From: Myxococcales bacterium
GTDB taxonomy: Bacteria; Myxococcota_A; Polyangia; Haliangiales; Haliangiaceae
Length of the DNA: 64,000 nucleotides
Direction of reading: 5' to 3'
Assembly: GCA_016720595.1 (NCBI GenBank)
Contig: JADKKI010000033.1
Span: 62,001-126,000 of the forward strand
In this document: positions 1 through 11,247 of the stretch, piece by piece
How positions within the stretch are numbered: position 1 is the stretch's first letter
Layout of the letters: each line of letters starts with the position of its first letter
Program-made: the position numbers and the translations under genes
The notes under the pieces: model-generated
Databases searched by the model: none
The model's input: the letters and a program-made list of their open reading frames with translations, nothing else
What the model was told of the DNA's origin: nothing

Positions 1-1414
1 AGCCCCAGCCCGCGAAGTCTGCGAGCCAGACCTTCCCCTTGAACGACGTGCTGACGTCCTTGGGGTCCATCGACATCATCGGCGGCTCGCCCTCGCGCTG
101 CTCGATCGGCAGGGCGATGTCCACGGTCCCGCGCGTCACCTGTGCTTCACCACCGACCCGCCACACCACGTCCTTGAGGCCGGCTGCCTTTTCTGACGTG
201 TGGGTGACGTCGACGCGCGGGGTCAGCGCGGGCGTCCGGAAGTTGATCCGCTGATAGATCCCGGCCTCGAACACGAACTCCTGCAACAGCCCCGACAGCG
301 CCAGGTTCGCCTGCCACGGGCCGTCCTTGTAGCGCGCATTGGCGGTGAGGCGAGCGAACCGGGTGCGGTTGTAGAACCGCTTGGTCTTGGCCTCCTCGTC
401 CTTGGTCGCGTAGAGCTCGAACGTGTCATCGGTGCCGACGTTCGAGAGCGTGAGCCGCCACTTCTTGTTCAGCTCGTGATCGATGCGCAGCTGCTCGTCC
501 CAGTAGCTCGGGACGGTGGTCAGCGAGAGATCCACGGAATCCGGGATCAGCGACGGCAGCACGAAGTCGATCGTCGAGCGTCGCAGCGCGAACAGGTACC
601 GCGTCTTCTCCCCGATCGGTCCCTGCGCGAGCAGGCCACCATCGATCACCGAGATCTCGGCCTGCAGGGTGCGCTTCTCCTCGCCGGGCCGGGTGGTCAA
701 CGAGACGATGCCCGAGGAGGCGCGCCCGAAGCCGACGTCGAACCCACCGGGGATGTAGTCGAGCGAGGCGATGGTCTCCGCGGGAACGACTGCGCGGAAG
801 CCGATGTTGTGGAACAGCACCGGGACCTCGAAGTCGTCGATCAGGACCCTCGAGTCCTGCGGCGAGCTTCCGCGGATCACCACGCCGGAGTAGCCGAGCG
901 GGACCTGGAGGTTGACCACGCCGGGCATCACGGTGAGCGCGCGGACGATGTCGCCGCCTGTGCCGGGGATCCGCTGGAGCTCCTTGCGATCGAGCTGCGC
1001 GGCGCCGGGGGCGACCGCGGGGGCCTCGCTGTCGATCTCGATCGTCTCGCCGAGCTGCGCCTCGGTCAGCAGCACGATGTCATCGAGCGTGGGCCCGCTG
1101 ACCGTGGCGATGCCCACGCCGAACGCCTTCTGCTCCACGACCAGCGTGGCTCCGATCGGTGCGGTCACGGTGAACGTGCCATCGCGGCCTGTCCTCACCG
1201 GCTTCGCATCGGTGCCCTCGATGGTGATCGTGGCGTTCCGTACCGGGCGCCCGAGCGCATCGATCACGCGGCCGGAGACCTTGATGGTCGGGGCCGGAGC
1301 CTCTGGGGCAGGTTGTTCGGGAGCGGGCGGGGCGGGCTGCTCGGGGGCGGGCTGCGCGAGCGCCACGCCGCCACCGAGAAACCACGCCAGCGCGGAACGG
1401 CGCAGGAGCTTCAT
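1..1414 (-). CDS. TonB-dependent receptor with N-terminal carboxypeptidase-regulatory domain (partial)
   Basis: Outer-membrane TonB-dependent receptor; its C-terminal barrel lies beyond the window start, so about 471 residues are visible. The N-terminus begins MKLLRRSALAWFLGGGVALA, a signal peptide, followed by a Pro/Glu/Ala-rich stretch. A carboxypeptidase-regulatory-like beta-sandwich (residues about 44-115, with VSGRVIDALGRPVRNATI) comes next, then a TonB plug (about 140-235, with DIVRALTVMPGVVN, VIRGSSPQDSRVLIDDFEVP and GGFDVGFGRASSGIVSL). The barrel begins after that. This architecture is common in myxobacteria and Bacteroidetes; the ligand is unknown. An in-frame ATG 30 bases upstream (1444) is an alternative start, but the signal peptide fits 1414 better. 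It is divergent from the kinase at 1548. Confidence 0.88.
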   Translation of the reverse strand, partial: MKLLRRSALAWFLGGGVALAQPAPEQPAPPAPEQPAPEAPAPTIKVSGRVIDALGRPVRNATITIEGTDAKPVRTGRDGTFTVTAPIGATLVVEQKAFGVGIATVSGPTLDDIVLLTEAQLGETIEIDSEAPAVAPGAAQLDRKELQRIPGTGGDIVRALTVMPGVVNLQVPLGYSGVVIRGSSPQDSRVLIDDFEVPVLFHNIGFRAVVPAETIASLDYIPGGFDVGFGRASSGIVSLTTRPGEEKRTLQAEISVIDGGLLAQGPIGEKTRYLFALRRSTIDFVLPSLIPDSVDLSLTTVPSYWDEQLRIDHELNKKWRLTLSNVGTDDTFELYATKDEEAKTKRFYNRTRFARLTANARYKDGPWQANLALSGLLQEFVFEAGIYQRINFRTPALTPRVDVTHTSEKAAGLKDVVWRVGGEAQVTRGTVDIALPIEQREGEPPMMSMDPKDVSTSFKGKVWLADFAGWG

Positions 1415-1547
1415 GAGATTCGCCGCCAGGGTAGCAACGGTCATGCCCTCGGATGAGGCCCCGGGCCATGCAGTTACGCCCATGTGCCTGTCGGGGGATC
1501 CGACAGGTGTCTCCCGCGGCGACAGCGTGCACGGGTATGCTGCCCGG

Positions 1548-3556
<2,009 letters not shown>

Positions 3557-3570
3557 AGGCGTGGATCGAC

Positions 3571-4506
3571 CTACGGGCGCCGCGTGCGCTTGTCCTCGCG
3601 CAGCGCCTGATCCGCGCGCTCGGTGAGCGCCGCGAACGTCTCCTTCTCCACGGCCTCGACCACGCCGAAGCTCGCGGACACGGTGCCCTCGCACAGCTTC
3701 GCCTCGTGGATGTACTGGCGGCACCGCTCGGTGAACGTCTTCGCCCCGTCGAGCGCGGTGCCCGGCATCAGGATCGCGAACTCGTCGCCGCCGAGGCGGA
3801 AGGCGGCGTCCATCACGCGGGTGTGCGTGTTCATGATCGTGGCGATCGAACGCAGCAGCTCGTCGCCCGCGGCCTCGCCGAACCGATCATTGGCGGTGTT
3901 GAAGCCATCGAGATCGAGCACCGCGAGGCTGAACGATTGGCCGTACCGCGTGCGGCGTGCGAGCTCCACATCGACGCGCTCCTCGAACGCACGGCGATTG
4001 AGCAGGCCGGTGAGCGCATCGTGCGTGTTGTCGCGGCGCGGCTGCGGGTAGCTGCGCGTGCGATGCAGCGCGATCGAGATGATCGGGCCGAGCAAGCGCA
4101 GCGTCTCGACATCCTCGTCGGTGAACCCGCCGGTCTCGGAGGCCACGATGCCGATCGCGCCCACCGCGTACTCGCCGTGAAGCAACGGCGCATAGGCCGA
4201 GCCACTCGCGTCATCGCGAACCGGCTTGCGTTGGGCCACACACTTGCCACCCGGGCTCGATTTCTGCGAGCGCCGCGTGCCGAGCTGTGACTTCGCGACG
4301 CCCGTAGCTGCGCGGCACACCACGTCGTCATCGCCTTCGACCAGCTCGACCACGGCACCGGTGGCTCCGGTCAGGCCGGCGGCGCGCTCGGTGACGAAGC
4401 GCATGACCTCATCGCCGTTCATGCCGGCGCCGGCGATCGCGTTCTGGAGCTCGATGATCGCGAGCAGGCGCTCCGTCCTGGGTGCGGGTTCGCCCATGTC
4501 GGCCAT
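3571..4506 (-). CDS. GAF-GGDEF diguanylate cyclase
   Basis: Predicted diguanylate cyclase making cyclic di-GMP from two GTP, 311 residues, soluble. An N-terminal GAF sensor domain (about 15-155) precedes a GGDEF domain (about 165-310). The signature GGDEF is intact (about 239-243). Five residues before it lies RVMD, an RxxD inhibitory site, so product feedback is expected. The domain start DALTGLLNRRAFEERV is also conserved. The start MADMGEPAPRTE at 4506 is preferred because upstream in-frame sequence is low-complexity Arg/Pro; the ATG at 4497 is an alternative. It converges on the kinase at 1548-3556 with a 14-base gap. The GAF ligand cannot be predicted. Confidence 0.9.
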   Translation of the reverse strand: MADMGEPAPRTERLLAIIELQNAIAGAGMNGDEVMRFVTERAAGLTGATGAVVELVEGDDDVVCRAATGVAKSQLGTRRSQKSSPGGKCVAQRKPVRDDASGSAYAPLLHGEYAVGAIGIVASETGGFTDEDVETLRLLGPIISIALHRTRSYPQPRRDNTHDALTGLLNRRAFEERVDVELARRTRYGQSFSLAVLDLDGFNTANDRFGEAAGDELLRSIATIMNTHTRVMDAAFRLGGDEFAILMPGTALDGAKTFTERCRQYIHEAKLCEGTVSASFGVVEAVEKETFAALTERADQALREDKRTRRP

Positions 4507-4971
4507 GATACCGAAAATGCGACGAGTCGGCGCGCACGGTGCCGCGGGACTATCGGGCCGGAATGCGAGCTCCCCAGGGCCAGTGGGCCCGGGAGAGCGC
4601 TTACACGCGTGCCGCGCCGTGGGCTGCTTCGCGGACGGGCGTCGGCCCGGCGCCCGCCGAAGAACTGCCGGCGCACGCGCGGGCGAGGGCGAGGTACGTG
4701 CGGAGCAAGGATCGGCCTCGATAGTCACGGTCGCCGAGCCGACCCCATCCGCTACGCGGTCGCCCACGGCGAGGCGCGCGTTGACGCCTCTCACACCGCC
4801 GTTTCCAGTGTCGGAGCGCGCTGGCTAGAACGTGGCCTGGCGCAGCTGCCTGACTAGCAAGCGTCTCAGCGTTCTCCCTGGGCCGCAACGGGGGAGGCGT
4901 CGGCACAGCGGCAGAGACAGAGCCCTGAGGGCGCGGTACGGCATGCCGGGCGGCACGTTCGGGGCCGTGGG
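4507..4971. other. intergenic region, no gene recognised
   Basis: 465 bases between the start of the GGDEF gene and the stop of the WD40 kinase, both on the minus strand. Open frames here are short, Arg/Pro/Ala-rich and unlike any family I recognise. It must hold the GGDEF promoter and probably the kinase terminator, but I cannot place either with confidence. Confidence 0.5.
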
Positions 4972-7900
4972 CTACTTGGCCCAGGTGACGCTCGAAGGCC
5001 CGAGCTCCGCGGTGGCGTTGGTGATGCCGTAGAGCCAGGCGCCCAGATCTTCGGCCTTCGTCGGGAGCTGGAGCGTCCAGATGCCGAGCTGCTCCTGACC
5101 GATCATCTGGACGATGTGCGAGCCGTCGCTCGACATCGCCGCCGTGTCGGCCTGGCGTCGCGCACCGAGCGGCCAGCGGATGCCGGTCACGACATCGATG
5201 ACGTCCATCATCCCCGGGGTGCCGGGCACCAGGGCCAGCTGGGTGTTCGTGGAGACCCGGATCTGCGTGCCGGCACCTGCGGGGAGGACGCTCACCACCT
5301 TGTCGGCGTGGGCGAAGTCGAGGAGGTACGCCGCGCGATCATCGGTGAGAGCGAGCGCAAGATCGTTGCCGATTCCCGAGAGCATCATCGGAGTCCTTGG
5401 GAGCGTCGCGTGGTGCACGAGCTGGCCATCGAGCTTCCAGCACACCACCTCGTTGCCGCGCGTGGCGAACACGCGTCCGTCGGCCGCGAGCTGCATCGGG
5501 ATCTCCAGCGGATCGATGCGGCGCGGGGACGAGGCCAGGTGCGTGGTCCCGAGCTCGAGGGTCGAGCTGACGTTCGTCTCCAGGTCGCGACGCCAGACGA
5601 AGCCGTCGCTGAACTGCACCACGACCCAGCTCTCGAGCCACCGGCTAAACACCGGCTTGGCGGCGTGTGATCCGAGGAGGACGCGGTCCTTGCCGTGGAG
5701 GTCCGAGGACAGGATGTCGCCATTGGGCATCACGAGCAGGAGCCTGTGCTTCGGGATCATGAGCGCATGAGTCACCTGGCCCTCGATGAGGATCGGCGCC
5801 GGGTTTCCTCGTTCGAGCACCGCCGCCTGGCCATCCGTGACCACGAGGACGCGATCTGGATCTGTCCCCGCGAGCACGGGTACCCACGGCGTCTGCGCTG
5901 GAATCGGGGAGGACTTGCCGGTCGCGAGATCGATCCACACCCACGGTTCGTTGGCGGATTTGACGATCGCCTCGTCGCGACCCACCAGCGTGAAGCCATG
6001 CATGTACGGCACCGGGATCCGCCGGGGCAACAGCACGTCGAGATCCCAGATCAAGAGTCGCCCTTCGCCTGCGCCCACCACGAAGTGTCCATGGGGCGAG
6101 GCGGCGTAGCGATAGAGCCCGCGGATCGGGGGCTGGATGCGGAGATCGCGATCGGCAGAGAGCACCAGGATGCCACCGGCGGTGTCGTCGACCGAGACCA
6201 CGACGTCCTCACGCGCCACCAGGAGCGGGAGCATGCTCACCCCCGCGGCGCGATAGAGCGCGCCCCCATCGGTTCGAACCATGACTCCCGAGGGATTGAA
6301 CGCGTAGTAGAACAGCTGATCCTTGAAGCGCGCGACGCCGAACGGGGACCGGGTCGGGAACGACTGGGTGACGACCGGGTCGGGGGCGAGGCGAACATCG
6401 TGGACCAAGCCGCCGATCGCCGCGGCCAGGCCGTGACCAGCGGGATCCCAGCCCACGTCGGTCGTGGGCCCCGTACCGATCTCGTGGACCTTCTCGGTGG
6501 CGAGATCGACGAGGTACAGGTGGTCTCGTCCATAGGCGGCGAGCCAGTGCCCGTCCGGTGACAACGAGAGGTGATTCGCCTTTCCCATCGCGATCGGGTG
6601 CGGGGCGGCGAGGGCTGCATCGGTCCGCCACACGGCTTCGTCCGGATCGAGCCAGAACACCGAGGTCGGGTTCGCTACCACGTCGGTGACCAGGCTCTTC
6701 CACTCGAGCTCGTGCGAGGTGCTGGTCGCGAGATCGAGCGCGGTGATCGTGCTCCCGAGGTAGGTGATGATGCGGGTGTCACCCGCGAACGTGGCGTGTG
6801 CGTGCTCCCCCGCCTTGGCCACCTCGCGCGTGCTCTTCGCGGCGAGATCGTAGAGCCGGACCGTCCCCTCGACGCCACATGACAACGCGGTGGTGCCATC
6901 CGGGCTGACCTCGAGAGACGTGACGATCAGCGGCGCCTCGAGACCCCAGGCCGCGCCCGCGCTCCGCGCCGCCGCGCCGATGTCGCGGACGGAGAGCCAG
7001 TGGGTGCTCGAGCTGGCGAGCGGTTTGATCATCGCCACGGCTGCCGTCGGATTGCTGTCGACGAGCATGCGGGCCTGCGCGAGCGTCAGCTCGTCGGCCC
7101 GCTCGTTTGCTCGGGCTCGCGCCTCCTCCGCTGCCTGCTTCTCCGACAGCGCCACGTGGAGCGCGGCGTCGGTGCGGTCGCGTGCGTCGACCACGCCATT
7201 GATCGAGATCGCGCCCACGATCGAGATCGCCGCGACGGTCAGCACGACCGATCCGACTGCCACCCGGTGCGCTCGGACGAAGCGCAGCAGGCGCTCGCGA
7301 CGCGAGTAGTGGTGCGAGGCGACGAGCTGCCCGCTGATGAAGCGCTGGAGATCCTCGGCGAGGGCGCCGGCGTTGCGGTAGCGGACACGATCGTCGTACG
7401 CGAGTGCCTTCTCGACGATCGTCGATAGCTCCGGCGGCACGCCGGTCACGAGCTCGCTGAGGGGCCGCGGCGGACCGCTGAGCGCCGCACTCATCATCTC
7501 CGTGCCGGACGAGCGTGCGTGGGGCGGCTGACGCGCGAGCAGGTGATACAGCGTGGCGCCGAGCGCATACACGTCGCAGCGCTCGTCGACGGGTTGCCCG
7601 GCGAGCTGCTCGGGCGACATGAAGCCCGGCGTCCCGAACACGGTGCCCGCCCGGGTGCGCAGCGAATCACCCGCGTCGAGCTCCTCGGCGGCGGAGGCGA
7701 TCTCGTCCTCGGGATCGTCGAGGACCTTCGCCAGGCCCCAATCGATGACCACGGTCTCGCCCAGATCTCCGACGAGGATGTTGGTGGGTTTGATGTCGCG
7801 ATGCACCACACCGCGCCGATGGGCGTGCGCGACGGCGTTGGCGGCGGCCACCAGGTGTGGCAACAGGGCGAGCCGCTGCTCGAGAGTGCCGGCGTCGCCC

Positions 7901-8424
7901 ACCAGCTCCTCGAGCGGCTGGCCCGAGACCTTGCGCATCACATAGAACGGCGAGCCATCCGGTGACGTGCCGGTGTCGTAGACCGGGACGATCGAAGGAT
8001 GCTCGAGCCGTGCGGTGATCCGGATCTCCCGCGCGAACCGACGCAGCGCCTCGGGCGAGGTCGAGAGCACTTCTTTTACCGCGACCCGGCGCCCGAGCAC
8101 CGAGTCGGTCGCCTCGAGCACTCGGCCCATGCCGCCGCGGGCGATCTCCTCGCGATCGCGGTAGCGGCCCTCGTCCACGTCGCCCTCCGGCGCCGGGCTG
8201 GGCGTCGCCACGGGGCCAGACTTCGCGCGTCCTCGCTCCGAGGATCGCCCCTTCGCATCCACCGTGGGTCGCGCCAGGGCGGCTTCGGCGATCAAGTCGC
8301 GGCAGGCGTCGCAGCTATCGAGATGGCCCGTGGCGGCGGTGCGCTCGGCCGTGGACATGGTGCCACCGACGAGCGCGGCGATCTCGTGATCGTCGAGACA
8401 GGTCTCGGTGGCCTTCGAGGTCAT
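4972..8424 (-). CDS. Ser/Thr kinase with N-terminal zinc finger and C-terminal WD40-like propeller
   Basis: A 1150-residue membrane Ser/Thr kinase. The N-terminus has an anti-sigma-type zinc-binding motif, H34-x3-C38-x2-C41 (HLDSCDACR). The kinase domain spans about 79-345, with ARGGMGRV, VAVK, HRDIKPTN, IDWG in place of DFG, and GTPGFMSPEQ. One transmembrane helix (about 385-408) is followed by an Ala/Glu-rich coiled-coil-like stretch and about 670 residues of WD40-like blades (for example LEVSPDGTTALSCGVEGTVR). The start ATG overlaps the stop of the upstream sigma gene (ATGA, 8421-8424), so the two are probably translationally coupled. The zinc motif suggests the kinase may bind that sigma factor directly, as separate anti-sigma proteins do; this is inference. 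The ligand and topology of the propeller are unknown. Confidence 0.88.
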   Translation of the reverse strand: MTSKATETCLDDHEIAALVGGTMSTAERTAATGHLDSCDACRDLIAEAALARPTVDAKGRSSERGRAKSGPVATPSPAPEGDVDEGRYRDREEIARGGMGRVLEATDSVLGRRVAVKEVLSTSPEALRRFAREIRITARLEHPSIVPVYDTGTSPDGSPFYVMRKVSGQPLEELVGDAGTLEQRLALLPHLVAAANAVAHAHRRGVVHRDIKPTNILVGDLGETVVIDWGLAKVLDDPEDEIASAAEELDAGDSLRTRAGTVFGTPGFMSPEQLAGQPVDERCDVYALGATLYHLLARQPPHARSSGTEMMSAALSGPPRPLSELVTGVPPELSTIVEKALAYDDRVRYRNAGALAEDLQRFISGQLVASHHYSRRERLLRFVRAHRVAVGSVVLTVAAISIVGAISINGVVDARDRTDAALHVALSEKQAAEEARARANERADELTLAQARMLVDSNPTAAVAMIKPLASSSTHWLSVRDIGAAARSAGAAWGLEAPLIVTSLEVSPDGTTALSCGVEGTVRLYDLAAKSTREVAKAGEHAHATFAGDTRIITYLGSTITALDLATSTSHELEWKSLVTDVVANPTSVFWLDPDEAVWRTDAALAAPHPIAMGKANHLSLSPDGHWLAAYGRDHLYLVDLATEKVHEIGTGPTTDVGWDPAGHGLAAAIGGLVHDVRLAPDPVVTQSFPTRSPFGVARFKDQLFYYAFNPSGVMVRTDGGALYRAAGVSMLPLLVAREDVVVSVDDTAGGILVLSADRDLRIQPPIRGLYRYAASPHGHFVVGAGEGRLLIWDLDVLLPRRIPVPYMHGFTLVGRDEAIVKSANEPWVWIDLATGKSSPIPAQTPWVPVLAGTDPDRVLVVTDGQAAVLERGNPAPILIEGQVTHALMIPKHRLLLVMPNGDILSSDLHGKDRVLLGSHAAKPVFSRWLESWVVVQFSDGFVWRRDLETNVSSTLELGTTHLASSPRRIDPLEIPMQLAADGRVFATRGNEVVCWKLDGQLVHHATLPRTPMMLSGIGNDLALALTDDRAAYLLDFAHADKVVSVLPAGAGTQIRVSTNTQLALVPGTPGMMDVIDVVTGIRWPLGARRQADTAAMSSDGSHIVQMIGQEQLGIWTLQLPTKAEDLGAWLYGITNATAELGPSSVTWAK

Positions 8425-9221
8425 TCGTTCCTCGAGTGGAGGATCCGCTCGAGGCTGAGCTCGAGCTGCGATGCGACGAGCGGGACCAGATCGCCGAGCT
8501 CGGTCTCGGAGACGGCGAGCCGCCGGCCCAGGATCCGGCGGACGCCCCGCGCCAGCTCCTCTCTCGCCTGCACCACCCACCGCGCCGCAGTGGCGCGATG
8601 GACGCCGTAGATCGCGCCGATCCGATCGATCCCGAGCCCCTTGACGATCGCCAGGCCGAGCAAGCTGCGCTGGCGCGGAGGGAGCGCGACGATCGCCTCC
8701 TCGAACGCGGTCTTGAACGCTCCGCGGTGCTGGGCCTTCAGCGAAGCGAGCGCCGGATCGTCGTTCGCGATCGCGACGTCCTCGAGCTCGTCGCCGTCGA
8801 GCCGACCGCGATCGCGGACCAGGTTCAGGCCGGCACGAAGTGCGGCGACGCGGACCAGCCCGCCGAGCTGGCCGCGCCCGGCGTAGCCGACCACCCGAGG
8901 CATCCCGCCGGCGTCGGTGACGAACAAGCGGATCCTGAGCAGCTGCTCGATCTCGGTGATGTCGTTGCGGCCGAGTGACAGCCGTGACAGCACGGCGGGG
9001 ATCACCGTGAAGTAGCGACCCTCGAAGCTCGCGAGTGCAGCAGGCGCTCCGAGCGCGCAGGCACAGGCCAAGAAGATCTCGTCAGCGGCGAGGTCCTGGG
9101 GAGCATCCTCGCCTTCGAGCCGATCCTGGACGAGCAGCTCCATCGCAGGCGTATCCACCACGAGGTCGGGCCACGCCGCACGGCCCTCGCGGAGGACGCG
9201 CTCCACCTCGGCCATCGACAT
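8421..9221 (-). CDS. ECF-like RNA polymerase sigma factor
   Basis: Sigma-70 family protein of 266 residues, likely an alternative (ECF-like) sigma factor. The C-terminal region 4 is clear: LPPRQRSLLGLAIVKGLGID followed by a helix-turn-helix (RIGAIYGVHRATAARWVVQA). Upstream, YAGRGQLGGLVRVAALRAGLN fits region 2/3. The first Met is at 9221 and a second at 9215; either is possible. The stop TGA overlaps the ATG of the zinc-finger/WD40 kinase by four bases, a strong sign of co-expression. Sigma factors paired with Ser/Thr kinases are known in myxobacteria and planctomycetes, with the kinase acting as regulator. The target promoters are unknown. Confidence 0.82.
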   Translation of the reverse strand: MSMAEVERVLREGRAAWPDLVVDTPAMELLVQDRLEGEDAPQDLAADEIFLACACALGAPAALASFEGRYFTVIPAVLSRLSLGRNDITEIEQLLRIRLFVTDAGGMPRVVGYAGRGQLGGLVRVAALRAGLNLVRDRGRLDGDELEDVAIANDDPALASLKAQHRGAFKTAFEEAIVALPPRQRSLLGLAIVKGLGIDRIGAIYGVHRATAARWVVQAREELARGVRRILGRRLAVSETELGDLVPLVASQLELSLERILHSRNE

Positions 9222-9340
9222 CTCAGCGGTTTACCACGAGCGTCCGGCGGCTGCGGTCTCGCGAACTGCCCGGAACCACCCCGTTCTCTGCGGACGGACG
9301 ATTTCGTGCGACCTCGAGCGACGGCGCGGGTTCTCGCGCT

Positions 9341-10165
9341 GTGACGACCATCTTCCACACCTCAGTCCTCCTCACCTTGTTGTCCTCCGCCTGCATCGCT
9401 TCCGGCGGTGGCTCGTTCGGCACCACGGGGCCGGGCCCACGGCCGGTCGCGGGCGCCCCCGAGAGTTCGGCGGAGGGCGCGTATGGCGCGCCTGCGGAGG
9501 GTGCGTATGGCGCGCCCGCCGAGGGCTCCTATGGCGGTCCCGCCGAGCCAGTTCCGGGCGGTGCGCCAGCGGCGAGATCCTCCGGCCCGATCGAGCCGCG
9601 GTGGGATGCGTTCGCATTCGCGGTCCGCGAGCGCCAGGGGACGTACAACGGCCCGTGGACGATCACCAAGCTGACGACGTTCAAGGTAGGGCGGACCTGC
9701 TACGCGAAGCTCGGCGACAAGGACTCGGACTCCCTCAACAACACCGGCTGGTACGTGCGGAACGTGCTGGCGCTCGCGAAGACCTGGACGGGTGATGACT
9801 GGGATGCCATCGAGAATCAGCGGAGCAATCGTGCGAAGGACCGCGTGCTCGTCGAGCCGATGATGGACGAGTTCGGTAAGAGGTTTCACCTGACGATCGC
9901 GGTCGAGGGAGAGGACTGCGAGGTCGATCGCGGTGCGCTGTGGATCCGCTACTGGTACACGCTCTCCGAGGCGTTCGCGAACTACCCGCCGACCGCGGGC
10001 AAGCTGTTCGTCACCCTCAACGTCACCGCGGCCGCGCGCGATATGACGGTCGACGTCGATGACAGCGGTACGCAGTTCGTCGTCACGGCGCCGCGCGACA
10101 TCGAGGCGCGAGACTGGCAGGACAAGCTGTCCAAGCCGTTCCGCCGGCAGGCCGGGAAGCTCTGA
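9341..10165 (+). CDS. putative lipoprotein with AEGxYG repeats
   Basis: Unrecognised 274-residue secreted protein. The GTG at 9341 begins a signal sequence (VTTIFHTSVLLTLLSSAC) ending in a lipobox-like SSAC with Cys18. The mature N-terminus is Gly/Pro/Ala-rich with three near-identical repeats (GAYGAPAE, GAYGAPAE, GSYGGPAE). A folded domain of about 190 residues follows (DAFAFAVRERQGTYNGPWTI, TCYAKLGDKDSDSLNN) and I match it to no family. It is divergent from the sigma gene across 119 bases and 50 bases upstream of a kinase gene. Its ligand or partner is unknown. Confidence 0.7.
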   Translation: MTTIFHTSVLLTLLSSACIASGGGSFGTTGPGPRPVAGAPESSAEGAYGAPAEGAYGAPAEGSYGGPAEPVPGGAPAARSSGPIEPRWDAFAFAVRERQGTYNGPWTITKLTTFKVGRTCYAKLGDKDSDSLNNTGWYVRNVLALAKTWTGDDWDAIENQRSNRAKDRVLVEPMMDEFGKRFHLTIAVEGEDCEVDRGALWIRYWYTLSEAFANYPPTAGKLFVTLNVTAAARDMTVDVDDSGTQFVVTAPRDIEARDWQDKLSKPFRRQAGKL

Positions 10166-10215
10166 CGTACACTGGTCTCACCCAACGTCGACACCTCGCG
10201 GGGGCGAGTAGCGCC

Positions 10216-11247
10216 ATGTACGTCTGTCCGCAGTGCGCGTGCATCTATCCGACGGCCGCGCCGTGCCTCGTCGATGGCGCGACGCCCGCGAGCACGGCCG
10301 CCGATCCGATGATCGGCACGATGTTGGGCAGCTATCGGGTCGCGGCGAAGGTCGGCTCGGGCGGGATGGGCTCGGTCTATCGCGCGGTGCACCCCGAGCT
10401 CGGGAGCTGGGTCGCGATCAAGGTCCTGTCTCACGAGAGCACCGGCGATCCCGAAGTCGTGAGCCGATTCTTCGACGAGGCGCGCAGCGTCAACCTGATC
10501 CGTCACGAGAGCATCGTGAACATCCTGGATCTAGCGCAGCTCCCCGATGGCCGCCCGTACATCGTGATGGAGTACCTGGAGGGCACCTCACTCAAGGTCG
10601 CCGTGCGCCGCGGACCGATGCACCCCGCCGAGGCGTGCCGGATCGCGATCGCGGCGCTCGATGCCCTGGCCGCCGCCCACGAGCGCGGTGTGCTGCACCG
10701 AGACCTCAAGCCCGACAACATCATCTTGTCGCCGCGCGGGGCCGTCACGCTCGTCGATTTCGGCGTGGCGAAGGTCTCGATCCAGGCGATGCGGCGCACC
10801 GCCACCGGCGTGATCCTCGGGACGCCCGAGTACATGTCGCCCGAGCAAGCGCAGGGCCGCGAGGTCAACGGCACCACCGATCTCTATGCGCTCGGGATCG
10901 TGCTGTACGAGATGTTGACGGGGCGCCGGCCCTACGAGGGTGGCTCGCTGTTCGAGACCCTGCGCCAGCAGATCGAGGACGCGCCTCCACCACCGTCGAC
11001 GTTCGTACCGCTTCCGGCCGAGCTCGAGCACCTCGTGCTCACCGCGATCGCCAAGGATCCTCGGCACCGCCATCCGTCGGCGCGGGCGATGCAAGCCGCC
11101 CTGCAGACGTGCGTGGCCAACGCGACCGCGCGGCAGTGGGCGCCGGATCGCTCGCCTCGGGTCTCGATCGCGCCAACGTCGGTCACCGTGAATCATCGGG
11201 TCGGCAGCGAACCTTCGGTCTCCCGCAGACGCGTGGGCCGACGGTGA
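10216..11247 (+). CDS. Ser/Thr protein kinase with N-terminal zinc ribbon
   Basis: Hanks-type Ser/Thr kinase, 343 residues in this frame. It begins MYVCPQCACIYPTAAPCLVD, with Cys4, Cys7 and Cys17 forming a small ribbon like that at 1548. The kinase domain (about 38-300) has GSGGMG, VAIKVL, HRDLKPDN, DFG and GTPEYMSPEQ, so it should be active. The frame closes at 11247 shortly after the kinase domain in a short Arg-rich tail. The transmembrane and extracytoplasmic part expected for this architecture lies in another frame (11244-11723). Either a frame break within about 11205-11246 split one gene, or two genes overlap by GTGA. The first is more likely by analogy with the kinase at 1548. Confidence 0.85.
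   Translation: MYVCPQCACIYPTAAPCLVDGATPASTAADPMIGTMLGSYRVAAKVGSGGMGSVYRAVHPELGSWVAIKVLSHESTGDPEVVSRFFDEARSVNLIRHESIVNILDLAQLPDGRPYIVMEYLEGTSLKVAVRRGPMHPAEACRIAIAALDALAAAHERGVLHRDLKPDNIILSPRGAVTLVDFGVAKVSIQAMRRTATGVILGTPEYMSPEQAQGREVNGTTDLYALGIVLYEMLTGRRPYEGGSLFETLRQQIEDAPPPPSTFVPLPAELEHLVLTAIAKDPRHRHPSARAMQAALQTCVANATARQWAPDRSPRVSIAPTSVTVNHRVGSEPSVSRRRVGRR

Noticed and set aside
200..1456. 418-codon plus-strand open frame over the TonB receptor
   Set aside because: It is the shadow of the TonB-dependent receptor read on the minus strand, whose plug motifs are unmistakable.
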